DNA of 64,000 bases from Enterobacter bugandensis (GCF_900324475.1 NZ_LT992502.1:4650001-4714000); one strand, 5' to 3'. Positions 1 to 9,378 are shown, counted from the first letter of the stretch. Notes: generated by a model from the sequence alone, not told the origin. Translations and numbers: made by a program.

Positions 1-1
1 A

Positions 2-1354
2 CGCGCGCTCACAGGGGCAGGTTTAAGCTGCACGACGTTTGAGAGCGGCAGCGAGGTGCTCGACGCACTCACCACCAAAACGCCGGACGTTCTGCTGTCG
101 GATATTCGCATGCCGGGCATGGACGGGCTGGCGCTGTTAAAGCAGATCAAACAGCGCCATCCTATGCTTCCGGTCATCATAATGACGGCTCATTCCGACC
201 TGGATGCCGCGGTGAGCGCCTATCAGCAAGGGGCATTCGATTATCTGCCCAAACCGTTCGATATCGACGAAGCGGTGGCGCTGGTTGAGCGCGCGATTAG
301 CCACTACCAGGAGCAACAACAGCCGCGCCACGCGCCCGATTTTGGGCCAACCACTGACATCATCGGGGAAGCGCCGGCGATGCAGGACGTGTTTCGCATT
401 ATTGGCCGTCTGTCCCGCTCGTCCATCAGCGTGTTGATTAACGGGGAATCGGGTACAGGTAAAGAGCTGGTGGCGCATGCGTTACATCGCCACAGCCCGC
501 GGGCAAAAGCGCCGTTTATCGCCCTCAATATGGCGGCGATCCCGAAGGATTTGATTGAGTCCGAGCTGTTCGGCCACGAAAAAGGGGCGTTTACCGGCGC
601 GAATACCATTCGCCAGGGGCGCTTTGAGCAGGCTGACGGCGGCACGCTGTTCCTGGACGAGATCGGCGATATGCCGCTGGACGTTCAAACTCGCCTGCTG
701 CGCGTGCTGGCCGACGGGCAGTTTTACCGCGTGGGCGGCTATGCGCCGGTGAAGGTGGACGTGCGTATTATCGCCGCGACGCACCAGAACCTGGAGCTGC
801 GCGTGCAGGAGGGCAAATTCCGTGAGGATTTATTCCATCGCCTGAACGTGATCCGCGTCCACCTGCCGCCGCTGCGCGAGCGTCGGGAAGATATCCCGCG
901 CCTGGCGCGTCATTTCCTGCAGGTGGCGGCCCGCGAGCTGGGCGTGGAAGCCAAGCAGCTTCACCCGGAAACCGATGCCGCCCTCACCCGTCTGGCGTGG
1001 CCGGGCAACGTACGCCAGCTGGAAAACACCTGCCGCTGGCTGACCGTGATGGCCGCCGGCCAGGAAGTGTTGATTCAGGATCTCCCTGCCGAACTGTTTG
1101 AAGCCACCGCGCCCGAAAGCAGCACCGGGCACGCGCTGCCAGACAGCTGGGCAACGCTGCTGGCGCAGTGGGCCGACCGCGCGCTGCGTTCCGGTCATCA
1201 AAACCTGCTGTCTGAGGCTCAGCCAGAGATGGAGCGTACGCTGTTGACCACCGCGCTTCGTCATACGCAGGGCCATAAGCAGGAAGCCGCGCGCCTGCTG
1301 GGATGGGGTCGTAATACCCTGACGCGCAAGCTGAAAGAGCTGGGAATGGAGTGA
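2..1354 (+). CDS. glnG: Nitrogen regulator NtrC (GlnG), 5' end missing
   Basis: Response regulator that activates sigma-54 promoters when nitrogen is limiting; its partner kinase is NtrB (GlnL). The frame is open from base 2, and about the first 20 residues lie outside the window. Visible in order: receiver domain with the phospho-acceptor Asp in SDIRMPGMDG, AAA+ domain with Walker A GESGTGKE, the sigma-54 contact loop GAFTGA and Walker B FLDEIGD, then a Fis-type helix-turn-helix at the C-terminus (EAARLLGWGRNTLTRKL). The acidic pair at the start of the receiver domain cannot be checked. The first apparent start inside the window (GTG at 56) is an internal valine. Downstream order (yshB, hemN) is as in E. 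coli. Confidence 0.97.
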   Translation, partial: RALTGAGLSCTTFESGSEVLDALTTKTPDVLLSDIRMPGMDGLALLKQIKQRHPMLPVIIMTAHSDLDAAVSAYQQGAFDYLPKPFDIDEAVALVERAISHYQEQQQPRHAPDFGPTTDIIGEAPAMQDVFRIIGRLSRSSISVLINGESGTGKELVAHALHRHSPRAKAPFIALNMAAIPKDLIESELFGHEKGAFTGANTIRQGRFEQADGGTLFLDEIGDMPLDVQTRLLRVLADGQFYRVGGYAPVKVDVRIIAATHQNLELRVQEGKFREDLFHRLNVIRVHLPPLRERREDIPRLARHFLQVAARELGVEAKQLHPETDAALTRLAWPGNVRQLENTCRWLTVMAAGQEVLIQDLPAELFEATAPESSTGHALPDSWATLLAQWADRALRSGHQNLLSEAQPEMERTLLTTALRHTQGHKQEAARLLGWGRNTLTRKLKELGME

Positions 1355-1410
1355 ACGTACGCCGCTGTGTAAAGGTTATTAATTGAGCGCAAATTGCCGT
1401 TATTTTGCGC

Positions 1411-1438
1411 TTTACTGTTCCGATGAGTTTTGTATGAT
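1411..1438 (+). promoter_or_regulatory. Candidate sigma-70 promoter of yshB
   Basis: TTTACT at 1411-1416 and TATGAT at 1433-1438 with a 16-base spacer lie about 28 bases before the yshB start. This is a pattern match only. Confidence 0.5.
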
Positions 1439-1465
1439 CGTGCCCGGAAATTGGGGGGAACCATC

Positions 1466-1576
1466 ATGCTGGAATCATTAGTGACTTTACTGTCGAGCGG
1501 AGCAGCTGAAAGCCACACGCCACAAACTGCCGTTGCGGCGGTATTATGTGCGGCGCTGGTTGGGCTGTTTAGCTAG
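1466..1576 (+). CDS. yshB: Small protein YshB (36 aa)
   Basis: Tiny gene between glnG and hemN. It reads MLESLVTLLSSGAAESHTPQ, then a hydrophobic C-terminal half ending ALVGLFS. Length (36 residues), the SHTPQTAVAAVLCAA core and genomic position all match E. coli YshB. A strong purine-rich ribosome site (GGGGGGAA) lies a few bases upstream. The hydrophobic half could form one short membrane segment. A role in Salmonella intracellular growth has been reported for the family; nothing in the sequence shows the mechanism. Confidence 0.9.
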   Translation: MLESLVTLLSSGAAESHTPQTAVAAVLCAALVGLFS

Positions 1577-1590
1577 CAGGTTGAAATGTA

Positions 1591-1624
1591 AAAGCCGGGT
1601 AGCGGCTTCGCCTTACCCGGCTTT
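1591..1624. terminator. REP-like hairpin between yshB and hemN
   Basis: AAAGCCGGGTA and TACCCGGCTTT pair around a short centre, with A and T runs on the two sides, so it can end both convergent transcripts. The loop (GCGGCTTCGCC) is that of the REP family seen again at 12531, 35692, 45424, 54183 and 57674. Confidence 0.75.
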
Positions 1625-1629
1625 GCGCC

Positions 1630-3003
1630 TTAAATCACCCGTGAAAACTGCTGCATACGCGCCTTCTGGCGCAGATACGCGTCAAAGCACATGCAGATAT
1701 TACGGATCAACAGACGCCCTTTCGGCGTGACCTCAATCGCGTTTTCTGACACATCCACCAGCCCGTCTTTCGCCAGCGGTGCAATCAGCTTCAGGTCTTC
1801 CGCAAAATATTCGCTGAATGTCAGATCCCACTGTGCTTCCACGTCGCTAAAGTCGAGACGGAAGTTGCAGATAAGCGCCTTAATCACATCACGACGAATG
1901 CAGTCGTCACGGCTCAGCGCGATGCCGCGCCACAGCGCGTTGCCGGTTGCATCAACCTGCTGGTAGTAGAGCTTCAGCTCTTTCTGGTTCTGCGCGTAGC
2001 TATCACCGATCATGCTGATGGCGGAGACACCCATGCCGAGCAGATCGGTATCGCCCTGAGTGGTGTAACCCTGGAAGTTGCGGTGCAGAACGCCGTCACG
2101 CTGGGCAATCGCCAGCTCGTCATCCGGACGGGCAAAGTGATCCATGCCGATAAATTGATAGCCGCTCTCCGTCAGAGAGGTGATAGTTTCCTGCAGGATA
2201 TCCAGCTTCTGCTGGGCAGAAGGCAGATCGGCATCTTTGATTTTGCGCTGGGCGGCAAATAGCGTCGGCAGGTGCGCATAGTTAAAGACGCTCAGGCGGT
2301 CTGGGCTAAGTTCAGCCACGCGCTTCAGCGTGAAGGCGAAGCTCTCCGGCGTCTGCTTTGGCAGGCCGTAAATCAGGTCGATGTTGGTCGAGGTAAAGCC
2401 GATATCACGCGCGTGGTTGAGTAAGGCGAAGATAAATTCCTCGTCCTGCTCGCGGTTGACCAGACGCTGCACCTCTTTATTGAAATCCTGCACGCCCATG
2501 CTCAGACGATTAAAGCCTTCGGCGCGTAAGTGATCCAGTACATCCAGCTCAATTTCACGCGGATCGACTTCGATCGAGATTTCAGCGTCGTCGTTAAAAT
2601 TGAAATTTCCGCGCAGCAGCGTCATCAGGCGGCTTATTTGCGCCTTATTGAGATACGTTGGCGTGCCGCCCCCCCAGTGAAGCTGGCTGACGTGACGACC
2701 TTTAAAAAGCGGCGCGCGGTGCACAATTTCCTGTTCGAGCGCATCGAGGTATTGGTCGGCTTTATGCTGCTGACGGGTCACGATTTTATTGCAGCCGCAG
2801 AAGTAGCAGAGCTTGTGGCAGAACGGAATATGGACGTAGAGCGACAGCGGACGCTCTGGATAGCGCGTGACGGCCTGCTGAAAATCCTCCTCGCCGAAGG
2901 CATCGGAGAACTCCAGCGCGGTGGGGTATGAGGTATAACGCGGCCCGGAATAGTTATACTTCTGGATTAGGGCCAAATCCCAGTCGATAGTTGGTGCTGA
3001 CAT
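1630..3003 (-). CDS. hemN: Oxygen-independent coproporphyrinogen III dehydrogenase HemN
   Basis: Radical-SAM enzyme that converts coproporphyrinogen III to protoporphyrinogen IX without oxygen, in cytoplasmic heme synthesis. The iron-sulfur cysteines are in HIPFCHKLCYFCGC (about residues 60-70). The start at 3003 (MSAPTIDWD) gives 457 residues, the E. coli length; the frame is open further upstream, but a good ribosome site (GGAAGGAG) sits 5 bases before this ATG. The start lies 2 bases after the stop of the 60-codon frame upstream, so translation may be coupled. Confidence 0.97.
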   Translation of the reverse strand: MSAPTIDWDLALIQKYNYSGPRYTSYPTALEFSDAFGEEDFQQAVTRYPERPLSLYVHIPFCHKLCYFCGCNKIVTRQQHKADQYLDALEQEIVHRAPLFKGRHVSQLHWGGGTPTYLNKAQISRLMTLLRGNFNFNDDAEISIEVDPREIELDVLDHLRAEGFNRLSMGVQDFNKEVQRLVNREQDEEFIFALLNHARDIGFTSTNIDLIYGLPKQTPESFAFTLKRVAELSPDRLSVFNYAHLPTLFAAQRKIKDADLPSAQQKLDILQETITSLTESGYQFIGMDHFARPDDELAIAQRDGVLHRNFQGYTTQGDTDLLGMGVSAISMIGDSYAQNQKELKLYYQQVDATGNALWRGIALSRDDCIRRDVIKALICNFRLDFSDVEAQWDLTFSEYFAEDLKLIAPLAKDGLVDVSENAIEVTPKGRLLIRNICMCFDAYLRQKARMQQFSRVI

Positions 3004-3005
3004 GC

Positions 3006-3188
3006 TCACTCCTTCCGTTGGTGTCGCGTTCGTATACGGCGGCCCGTTCTGGCCCCATCGCGGGCCATCATTCGGGTGCGCAGCCACTTCTGTCGCCGCG
3101 ACAACCGCCGTAGTTTAACGAATAACCACACCAGATAACATATAACCGGAAGGGTTATAAGCAGGACTATCGTGCCTGCCGGGTGCAA
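3006..3188 (-). CDS. Small putative membrane protein between yihI and hemN
   Basis: 60 codons with a TTG start, two codons after the yihI stop and in the same frame as yihI. The N-terminal third is a membrane segment (TIVLLITLPVICYLVWLFV); the rest is very basic, rich in Arg and Lys. The hemN ribosome site lies inside its last codons, and its TGA is 2 bases from the hemN ATG, an operon-like arrangement that supports expression. I do not recognise it with certainty. In vibrios a DUF2489 gene is found, as I recall, between yihI and hemN, so this could be a shortened relative; that is inference. A chance frame is possible, since no ATG is present at the start. Confidence 0.5.
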   Translation of the reverse strand: MHPAGTIVLLITLPVICYLVWLFVKLRRLSRRQKWLRTRMMARDGARTGRRIRTRHQRKE

Positions 3189-3191
3189 ATG

Positions 3192-3707
3192 TTAGTTTCC
3201 ACCTTTCAGAAGACGCATCATATCTTCCTGCTTTTCTTCTTCCTCTTCGTCGTCTTCGTCATCGTAAGACAGACCCAGCTTCTGCATCAGCTCATCAATG
3301 CGGTCCAGTTTGGCATCTACCCATGACTGCTCTTCGGCGGTCAGGGTTTCACCCTCTTCAAGACGTTCCAGCAGCGCGTCCAGGCGCTCATCGTTCTCCA
3401 GCATATCCAGCTCAGCCTGCGGTGAAAGCATAGGTTTCTCGCTCTTTGGTTTGTGCTGCTTAGTGACCGGGGTGTCTGTCACGCCCAGTGGAATGGGAGT
3501 TTTACTGCCGATACGAGGGTCTTTCTGCTGTTTGCCTTTTGCAGAAGCGCCCGCTGCACCACCGCCGTTGGCACGGCTACCCGCAGCATGACCGCGATGT
3601 TTTTTGTCGCGTTTGCGGTCGCGCGCTTCCTGGTTCAGTTCTTCGCGCGTTTTGCGGCGTGCTTTTGCAGGGCGTTTCGCGCCCGCAGCGGAGGTTGGTT
3701 TTTTCAT
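3192..3707 (-). CDS. yihI: Der GTPase-activating protein YihI
   Basis: 171 residues; E. coli YihI has 169. It stimulates GTP hydrolysis by Der (EngA), the GTPase needed for 50S ribosome assembly. The N-terminal half is strongly basic ([20 protein letters not shown]) and looks disordered; the C-terminal half is acidic and ends in an Asp/Glu tract ([14 protein letters not shown]). It is first in the run yihI, small frame, hemN. The TAA stop is followed in frame by the small membrane-protein frame. Confidence 0.95.
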   Translation of the reverse strand: MKKPTSAAGAKRPAKARRKTREELNQEARDRKRDKKHRGHAAGSRANGGGAAGASAKGKQQKDPRIGSKTPIPLGVTDTPVTKQHKPKSEKPMLSPQAELDMLENDERLDALLERLEEGETLTAEEQSWVDAKLDRIDELMQKLGLSYDDEDDEEEEEKQEDMMRLLKGGN

Positions 3708-3774
3708 GATGTTTTATCTTAAAGTCGTTTTCTTCAGTATAGAATTGCGGCGAAATCTAGCAGAAAGCAAGCAA

Positions 3775-4018
3775 AGAAAAAAGGCGACAGAGCAATCTGT
3801 CGCCTTTTTTCCTGACTCACAACCCTTAACGGGTCAGACGTTCCATGTTTACCAACAACACACCCTGTTTATCCTTTGGCTGATACCGTCCGTGTATGGT
3901 TCCATTTCCTGTTAAAACGCCTCCAGGCGCTGGTCGTCCTGACTATCCTGCGTCTTCGCCTCCTGGCGCTCCTGACCCTAATCCTTAAGTCGATTTCCTG
4001 TTGGCTTCCTCGCCTTGC
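3775..4018 (-). ncRNA. csrC: CsrC regulatory RNA (CsrA sponge)
   Basis: CsrC binds many copies of the translational regulator CsrA and takes it out of action. Read on the minus strand, the segment holds about 14 GGA motifs, several in hairpin loops as CAGGA, and ends in a strong terminator (AAGGCGACAG, loop, CTGTCGCCTTTTTT). The 3' part is nearly the same as E. coli CsrC, the length (about 244) agrees, and the position between yihI and engB is the same. A candidate promoter lies just upstream: TTGTTA at 4046-4051, 16-base spacer, TAAAGT at 4024-4029. The exact 5' end is inferred. Confidence 0.93.
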
Positions 4019-4166
4019 CGCATACTTTACCTTGTTCCGTTAAACTAACAAGCAACTAAACGGTACAAATACGGATTTTCAGATAATTACCTGGAAATAA
4101 GATTATGATTTAAAACAGTTTGCATTTTTTAACGCCTGCGAATTCTCTGAAATCTCCCATAGCAAC

Positions 4167-4184
4167 ATTAGCCGATCTCTTACA
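4167..4184. promoter_or_regulatory. Possible UvrY binding site for csrC
   Basis: On the minus strand this reads TGTAAGAGATCGGCTAAT. The left half fits the UvrY (BarA-UvrY system) palindrome TGTAAG-N6-CTTACA; the right half is poor. It lies about 155 bases upstream of the csrC start, about where UvrY acts in E. coli. Pattern match only. Confidence 0.4.
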
Positions 4185-4284
4185 GCCGTTTGGGCATTCG
4201 CCTGCAAGCCTCGTGCAATCAGAAAAGCCTTTTGCCCGCATTCGGGTATAATCCCTCCAGATTACGATTTTTGGAGACGACCAC

Positions 4285-4914
4285 GTGACTACCTGGAACT
4301 ACCAACAGACGCATTTTGTCACCAGTGCGCCCGATATTCGCCACCTGCCTTCTGATACCGGTATTGAAGTGGCATTTGCTGGCCGCTCAAATGCGGGGAA
4401 ATCCAGCGCCCTGAATACGCTGACCAATCAGAAGAACCTGGCGCGTACCTCAAAAACACCTGGCCGTACCCAGCTGATTAACCTCTTTGAAGTGGCTGAA
4501 GGCAAACGCCTCGTAGACTTGCCGGGATACGGTTATGCGCAGGTGCCGGAAGAGATGAAGATCAAGTGGCAGCGTGCGCTGGGCGAATACCTGGAAAAAC
4601 GCATGTGCCTGAAAGGTCTGGTGGTGCTGATGGATATTCGCCATCCCCTGAAAGATCTGGATCAGCAGATGATCGACTGGGCGGTGGCAAGCGATATTGC
4701 CGTGCTGGTACTGCTGACGAAAGCCGACAAGCTGGCAAGCGGCGCGCGTAAAGCGCAGGTGAATATGGTTCGCGAAGCGGTACTGGCCTTCAATGGCGAT
4801 GTACAGGTTGAGCCTTTCTCTTCGCTGAAAAAACAGGGCGTGGACAAGCTGCGTCAGAAGCTCGACAGCTGGTTTAACGAGCTGGAACCCGCGACGGAAG
4901 CGGAAGAAGAGTAA
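4285..4914 (+). CDS. engB: Ribosome biogenesis GTPase EngB (YihA/YsxC)
   Basis: Small essential GTPase involved in late 50S subunit assembly. 209 residues. The P-loop is GRSNAGKSS at residues 33-41, G3 is DLPGYG and G4 is TKAD. The start is GTG at 4285, preceded by GGAGACGACC; it aligns with the NYQQTHF N-terminus of the E. coli protein. A good -10 (TATAAT at 4247-4252) lies 33 bases upstream. It is flanked by CsrC upstream and Spot 42 downstream, as in E. coli. Confidence 0.97.
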   Translation: MTTWNYQQTHFVTSAPDIRHLPSDTGIEVAFAGRSNAGKSSALNTLTNQKNLARTSKTPGRTQLINLFEVAEGKRLVDLPGYGYAQVPEEMKIKWQRALGEYLEKRMCLKGLVVLMDIRHPLKDLDQQMIDWAVASDIAVLVLLTKADKLASGARKAQVNMVREAVLAFNGDVQVEPFSSLKKQGVDKLRQKLDSWFNELEPATEAEEE

Positions 4915-4919
4915 TACCG

Positions 4920-4946
4920 AGCGCGGCGATGTCCGCGCTTTTTTTT
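4920..4946 (+). terminator. Intrinsic terminator of engB
   Basis: AGCGCGG and CCGCGCT pair around a 6-base loop and are followed by eight T residues. Confidence 0.9.
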
Positions 4947-4969
4947 GCCCGAACTTTTCTTTGCCGCAA

Positions 4970-5078
4970 TAAAAAACGCCCCAGTCATTACTGACTGGGG
5001 CGGCTAAAATATTCAGCCAAATCCGATTACGTGAAGTAAAAGGTCTGAAAGATAGAACATCTTACCTCTGTACCCTAC
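4970..5078 (-). ncRNA. spf: Spot 42 RNA
   Basis: Hfq-dependent small RNA that represses catabolic and uptake genes when glucose is present; its own transcription is repressed by CRP-cAMP. The 109-base segment begins GTAGGGTACAGAGG and ends in the hairpin GCCCCAGTCA / TGACTGGGGC followed by T residues; as far as I can recall it is identical or nearly so to the E. coli RNA. The -10 is TAGAGT at 5086-5091. A half-site for CRP (TGTGA) lies near 5165. It sits between engB and polA as in E. coli. Confidence 0.97.
5013..5060 (-). CDS. spfP: SpfP, 15-residue protein encoded inside Spot 42
   Basis: Within the Spot 42 RNA an ATG preceded by AGAGGTAAG opens a 15-codon frame, MFYLSDLLLHVIGFG, ending in TGA. 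E. coli Spot 42 has been reported to encode the same peptide, which acts with the RNA in CRP-linked carbon control. Frame and ribosome site are intact here; the peptide overlaps base-pairing parts of the RNA, so conservation alone does not prove selection on the protein. Confidence 0.75.
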   Translation of the reverse strand: MFYLSDLLLHVIGFG

Positions 5079-5226
5079 GTCGATAACTCTACCCCTTTTT
5101 TTGCTGTAGAAAAAGCACTTTTTGTAGTTTTTTTTCATTCTTTACATAGGGAATTCTAATGATCGTCACAAAACGCGCGTTGTTATGTTGCTAACTTACA
5201 TAAAAAGCGCGTTATTCACAGAACCT

Positions 5227-8019
5227 TTAGTGAGCCTGATCCCAGTTTTCACCACTTCCTACTTCCACCAGCAACGGCACGTCCAGCGTCATGCTGCTTT
5301 CCATCAGTTCGTGGATCTTCTTCGACACGGCGTCGAGGTCGTCCTTGTGCACTTCAAATACCAGTTCATCGTGTACCTGCATGATCATTTTCACGCGCGG
5401 CTTCTCTTTCTCCAGCCAGGCATCAACGGCGATCATTGCGCGCTTGATGATGTCCGCTGCGGTACCCTGCATCGGGGCGTTGATCGCAGCACGCTCTGCA
5501 CCAGCGCGGCGCGCCGCGTTACTGGATTTGATGTCCGGGAGATAGAGACGACGGCCATCCAGGGTTTCAACGTAACCTTTCTCTTTCGCCTGCGCGCGGG
5601 TGCGTTCCATATATTCCAGAACGCCCGGATAACGCTCGAAGTAAAGATCCATATACTTCTGCGACTCTTTGCGCGGAATGTTTAGCTGGCGTGAAAGGCC
5701 AAACGCGCTCATGCCGTAGATTAGACCGAAGTTGATCGCTTTTGCACTGCGGCGCTGTTCGTTGGTCACGTTGTCCAGCGGTAAACCAAAGACCTCCGCC
5801 GCGGTCGCCCGGTGGATGTCTTTTCCTTCCGCAAATGCCGTCAGCAGACCTTTATCGCGGGACAGGTGCGCCATAATGCGCAGTTCAATTTGCGAGTAGT
5901 CAGCCGAGACAATCAGGTAGTCATCAGGGGCTATAAAGGCCTGACGAATGCGGCGCCCTTCCTCGTTACGCACCGGAATATTCTGCAGGTTAGGATCGGT
6001 TGACGAGAGACGCCCGGTTGCCGCTACCGCCTGATGATACGACGTGTGCACACGGCCCGTTTTCGGGTTGATCATCAGCGGAAGTTTGTCCGTGTAGGTA
6101 GACTTCAGCTTCGCGAGACCGCGGTACTGCAGAATCACTTTTGGCAGCGGGTAGTCCAGCGCCAGCTCTTCCAGCACCTCTTCAGAGGTTGAAGGCGCAC
6201 CGCCAGGGGTTTTCTTCAGCGGCTTGATGCCCTGCTTTTCAAACAGAATGGTTTGCAGCTGCTTCGGTGAAGAGAGGTTAAACGGCTCGCCGGCAAGGTC
6301 ATGCGCTTTCTGCTCGAGCTCGGTCAAACGCTGCGCGAGCTCGCCAGAGTGGTTTTGCAGCACCGTTGGATCGATCTTAACGCCATTGCGTTCGATACGG
6401 GACAGCACGGGCACCAGCGGCATTTCAATATGCTGGAATACGTTCAGCGGACCTTCGTGCTTCTGCAGTTTTGGCCACATCTTCAGATGCAGTTGCAGCG
6501 TGACGTCGGCATCTTCCGCCGCGTAGCGCCCTGCTTCTTCAAGAGCAATCTGGTTAAAGGTGAGCTGATTTTTCCCTTTACCGGCAATCTCTTCAAAGGT
6601 AATGGTTTTGTGCTTGAGCCAGCGGTCAGATAAGGAATCCATATCATGGCGGCCCGCCACGCTGTCCAGAATGTAGGATTCGAGCATAGTGTCAAAGGCA
6701 ATCCCGCGCAGCTCAATGCCGTAGTTCTGCAGAATGCCGCGGTCGTACTTGAGGTTTTGACCAACCTTCAGCGCCTTTTCGTCTTCCAGAATCGGCTTCA
6801 GTAGCTCGAGCGCGCGCTCGCGGGAGATCTGCTCCGGCGCATCCAGGTAGTCGTGCGCCACGGGAACGTAGGCGGCAATACCCGGCTCTGTCGCAAAGGA
6901 CAATCCCACCATATTGGCTGAGATGTTGTCGAGGCTGTCTGTTTCGGTGTCAAAGGCAAAGACCGGCGCTTTTTTCAGTTTCTCGATCCAGGCGATCAGC
7001 TGTGACTCTTCCAGAATGGTTTCGTAGTTGTCGAAGGAGAGCGCTGCGGCTTCTTCTTCCGCCTGATCTTCGGCATCAACGACAATCGTCTCTTTCGGCT
7101 TAGCAGCAGGTTTGGCCCCTTTAGCCTGCAGCCATTTACCGGCTTCCACGTCAGTGGTCCAGCGCTTGAATTCGTATTTCTTAAACAGGTTCAGCAGGTC
7201 GTCAGCGGAAGGCTGTTGCACTTCCAGCTGCTCACAGCCCAGCTCCAGTTCCACATCGGTTTTGATTGTTGCCAGCTTATAGGAGAGATAAGCCACCTCT
7301 TTGTTCTCTTCCAGCTTCCCGGCCATGGTTTTTGCGCCACGGAAGGAAAGTCCGGCGATTTTGTCTGGCTCAGCGTAGAGCGTGTCCAGACCACCCAGCC
7401 CCTGAAGCAGCGCCTGCGCGGTTTTTTCACCGACGCCAGGAACGCCAGGTATGTTATCCGAGGAGTCGCCCATCAACGCGAGGAAGTCGATAATCAGCTC
7501 TGGCGGCACGCCATACTTAGTGACTACTTCTTCTGGCCCCAGAATGGTGTTGGTCATGGTGTTGATCAGGGTAATACCTGGAGTCACCAGCTGCGCCATA
7601 TCTTTATCACCGGTGCTGATCAGCACCGGACGGCCCATTTTTTCAGCTTCACGCGCCAGCGTACCGATGACGTCGTCAGCCTCCACGCCAGAGACGGCCA
7701 GCAGCGGCAGGCCCATTGCTTTCACCATGGCGTGCAGTGGCTCAATCTGCGCACGCAGATCGTCAGGCATTGGCGGACGATGGGATTTGTAATGTTCGAA
7801 CAGCTCATCGCGGAAGGTTTTGCCTTTCGCATCAAAAACGACAGCCGCATGGGTGGGCTGATACTGAAGAATCAGGCTGCGCAGCATGTTCAGCACGCCG
7901 TACATCGCGCCGGTAGGTTCCCCTGCGCTATTGGTCAGAGGAGGAAACGCATGGTACGCCCGATACAGGTAAGAAGAGCCGTCGACGAGAATAAGTGGGT
8001 TTTCTGGGATCTGAACCAT
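5227..8019 (-). CDS. polA: DNA polymerase I
   Basis: Repair and Okazaki-fragment polymerase, 930 residues (E. coli 928). Domains in order: 5'-3' exonuclease (about 1-320, [14 protein letters not shown] at the start), 3'-5' proofreading exonuclease ([11 protein letters not shown]), and polymerase with motif [16 protein letters not shown]-helix [14 protein letters not shown] and motif [11 protein letters not shown]. The start at 8019 (MVQIPENPL) follows AAAGGCACGG; the open frame runs 14 codons further up, but this start matches the family. The linker near residues 320-345 differs most from E. coli. A DnaA box lies upstream at 8143. Confidence 0.98.
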   Translation of the reverse strand: MVQIPENPLILVDGSSYLYRAYHAFPPLTNSAGEPTGAMYGVLNMLRSLILQYQPTHAAVVFDAKGKTFRDELFEHYKSHRPPMPDDLRAQIEPLHAMVKAMGLPLLAVSGVEADDVIGTLAREAEKMGRPVLISTGDKDMAQLVTPGITLINTMTNTILGPEEVVTKYGVPPELIIDFLALMGDSSDNIPGVPGVGEKTAQALLQGLGGLDTLYAEPDKIAGLSFRGAKTMAGKLEENKEVAYLSYKLATIKTDVELELGCEQLEVQQPSADDLLNLFKKYEFKRWTTDVEAGKWLQAKGAKPAAKPKETIVVDAEDQAEEEAAALSFDNYETILEESQLIAWIEKLKKAPVFAFDTETDSLDNISANMVGLSFATEPGIAAYVPVAHDYLDAPEQISRERALELLKPILEDEKALKVGQNLKYDRGILQNYGIELRGIAFDTMLESYILDSVAGRHDMDSLSDRWLKHKTITFEEIAGKGKNQLTFNQIALEEAGRYAAEDADVTLQLHLKMWPKLQKHEGPLNVFQHIEMPLVPVLSRIERNGVKIDPTVLQNHSGELAQRLTELEQKAHDLAGEPFNLSSPKQLQTILFEKQGIKPLKKTPGGAPSTSEEVLEELALDYPLPKVILQYRGLAKLKSTYTDKLPLMINPKTGRVHTSYHQAVAATGRLSSTDPNLQNIPVRNEEGRRIRQAFIAPDDYLIVSADYSQIELRIMAHLSRDKGLLTAFAEGKDIHRATAAEVFGLPLDNVTNEQRRSAKAINFGLIYGMSAFGLSRQLNIPRKESQKYMDLYFERYPGVLEYMERTRAQAKEKGYVETLDGRRLYLPDIKSSNAARRAGAERAAINAPMQGTAADIIKRAMIAVDAWLEKEKPRVKMIMQVHDELVFEVHKDDLDAVSKKIHELMESSMTLDVPLLVEVGSGENWDQAH

Positions 8020-8459
8020 AATGTCCGTGCCTTTAATCAATTTATGCGTAAAGGATGCCACAGAAGGATGAAAACATCAGTTATTCAGGTTCGATACAGA
8101 AAAAGATTTTGCGATCGTGAGGATCGCTCGCAAAATTCAAACTGTGGATAAGTTTGTGAATATTTTCACTTCAAATGAAAAACAGATACAAAAAGCAGGC
8201 ACGCGCTGATAATAAATTATTATATATCATAATGTTAACAACTAACACTGCATGAAAATAGCCTGCTGATGGCAATTTAGTCTATGTGGATATAAGTCCT
8301 GATTAGCGCACAATAATAGAGAAATCTTCTGCTTCAGGGGAAAAGCCGTCTATTGACGATATGAAAGCGCCATAATTTTGTCACTTTTCTGATAAAATCA
8401 GCCCCCAGCGCCGTATCATCGGCCGGTCCATTAAAGCTAACCACCTGAAAAAGCTCATC
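8020..8459. promoter_or_regulatory. Divergent polA/yihG control region with DnaA box
   Basis: About 440 bases without a gene. It holds a perfect DnaA box, TGTGGATAA, at 8143-8151 and a one-mismatch copy, TGTGGATAT, at 8284-8292. DnaA control of polA has been reported in E. coli. An inverted repeat, ATTTTGCGA at 8106-8114 and TCGCAAAAT at 8128-8136, lies between the box and polA. The rest is AT-rich, and I could not settle a promoter by eye. Confidence 0.65.
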
Positions 8460-9368
8460 ATGTCGAGATTGCTCGCTGCAATAACATTACCGCTAAGCAT
8501 CATTTTAACTATTCTGGTGACGATTGCGTGTTCTGTGCCAATCATTATCGCCGGGGTCGTTAAACTGCTGCTGCCTGTGCCTGCGGTGTGGCGATCCGTC
8601 TCTGCGTTTTGTAATTTCATGATGTATTGCTGGTGTGAAGGGCTAGCGATCCTGCTGTGCCTGAATCCGCATCTGAAGTGGGATGTCGAAGGGCTGGAGA
8701 GCCTCAACAAAAAGAACTGGTACCTGCTGATTTGCAATCATCACAGCTGGGCGGACATCGTGGTGTTATGCGTGCTTTTTCGCAAACATATCCCGATGAA
8801 CAAGTACTTCCTCAAGCAGCAGCTCGCCTGGGTGCCCTTTATCGGGCTGGCCTGCTGGGCGCTTGATATGCCGTTTATGAAACGCTATTCGCGCAGCTAT
8901 CTGATTCGTCATCCGGAGCGTCGCGGTAAGGATGTGGAGACCACGCGCCGCTCCTGTGAAAAGTTTCGCGCACATCCAACGACCATCGTGAACTTTGTTG
9001 AAGGCTCACGGTTTACGGAAGATAAACGTCAACAAACACGCTCCCCTTATCAGAACCTGCTTCCGCCAAAGGCGGCGGGTATTGCGATGGCACTTAACGT
9101 GCTGGGTGCACAGTTCGATAAACTTCTGAACGTTACGCTCTGCTATCCGGAAAATGACAGGACGCCATTCTTCGATATGCTCAGCGGCAAGCTGACGCGG
9201 ATTGTTGTTCGGGTGAATTTAGTGCCGATCGATACCGGGCTGCACGGTGACTACGTTAACGATAAGAATTTCAAACGTGGTTTCCAGCAGTGGCTTAATA
9301 CGCTCTGGAAAGAGAAAGACGAACAGATAGACAGCATTAAATCTTCATACAAAAACGCCGGTCAGTGA
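8460..9368 (+). CDS. yihG: YihG, 1-acyl-glycerol-3-phosphate acyltransferase family
   Basis: Inner-membrane acyltransferase related to PlsC. The catalytic HxxxxD is H94 to D99 in CNHHSWAD, and the second family block FVEGSR follows at about 180. Two hydrophobic segments occupy the first 60 residues. 302 residues from ATG 8460. E. coli YihG starts 9-10 residues earlier; the matching codons exist here (from 8433), but the position of the E. coli ATG is AAA, so the internal ATG is chosen. The ribosome site is weak (GAAAAAG). It is divergent from polA and convergent with dsbA. Confidence 0.93.
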   Translation: MSRLLAAITLPLSIILTILVTIACSVPIIIAGVVKLLLPVPAVWRSVSAFCNFMMYCWCEGLAILLCLNPHLKWDVEGLESLNKKNWYLLICNHHSWADIVVLCVLFRKHIPMNKYFLKQQLAWVPFIGLACWALDMPFMKRYSRSYLIRHPERRGKDVETTRRSCEKFRAHPTTIVNFVEGSRFTEDKRQQTRSPYQNLLPPKAAGIAMALNVLGAQFDKLLNVTLCYPENDRTPFFDMLSGKLTRIVVRVNLVPIDTGLHGDYVNDKNFKRGFQQWLNTLWKEKDEQIDSIKSSYKNAGQ

Positions 9369-9378
9369 CCGGCGTTTT
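9352..9378. terminator. Bidirectional terminator yihG/dsbA
   Basis: A near-perfect palindrome, AAAACGCCGGTCA / TGACCGGCGTTTT, overlaps the yihG stop codon and lies 14 bases after the dsbA stop. The flanking A and T runs let it work on both strands. Confidence 0.88.

Noticed and set aside
7216..8151. 311-codon frame opposite the polA 5' part
   Set aside because: Antisense to an intact polA; composition is atypical and no domain is visible.
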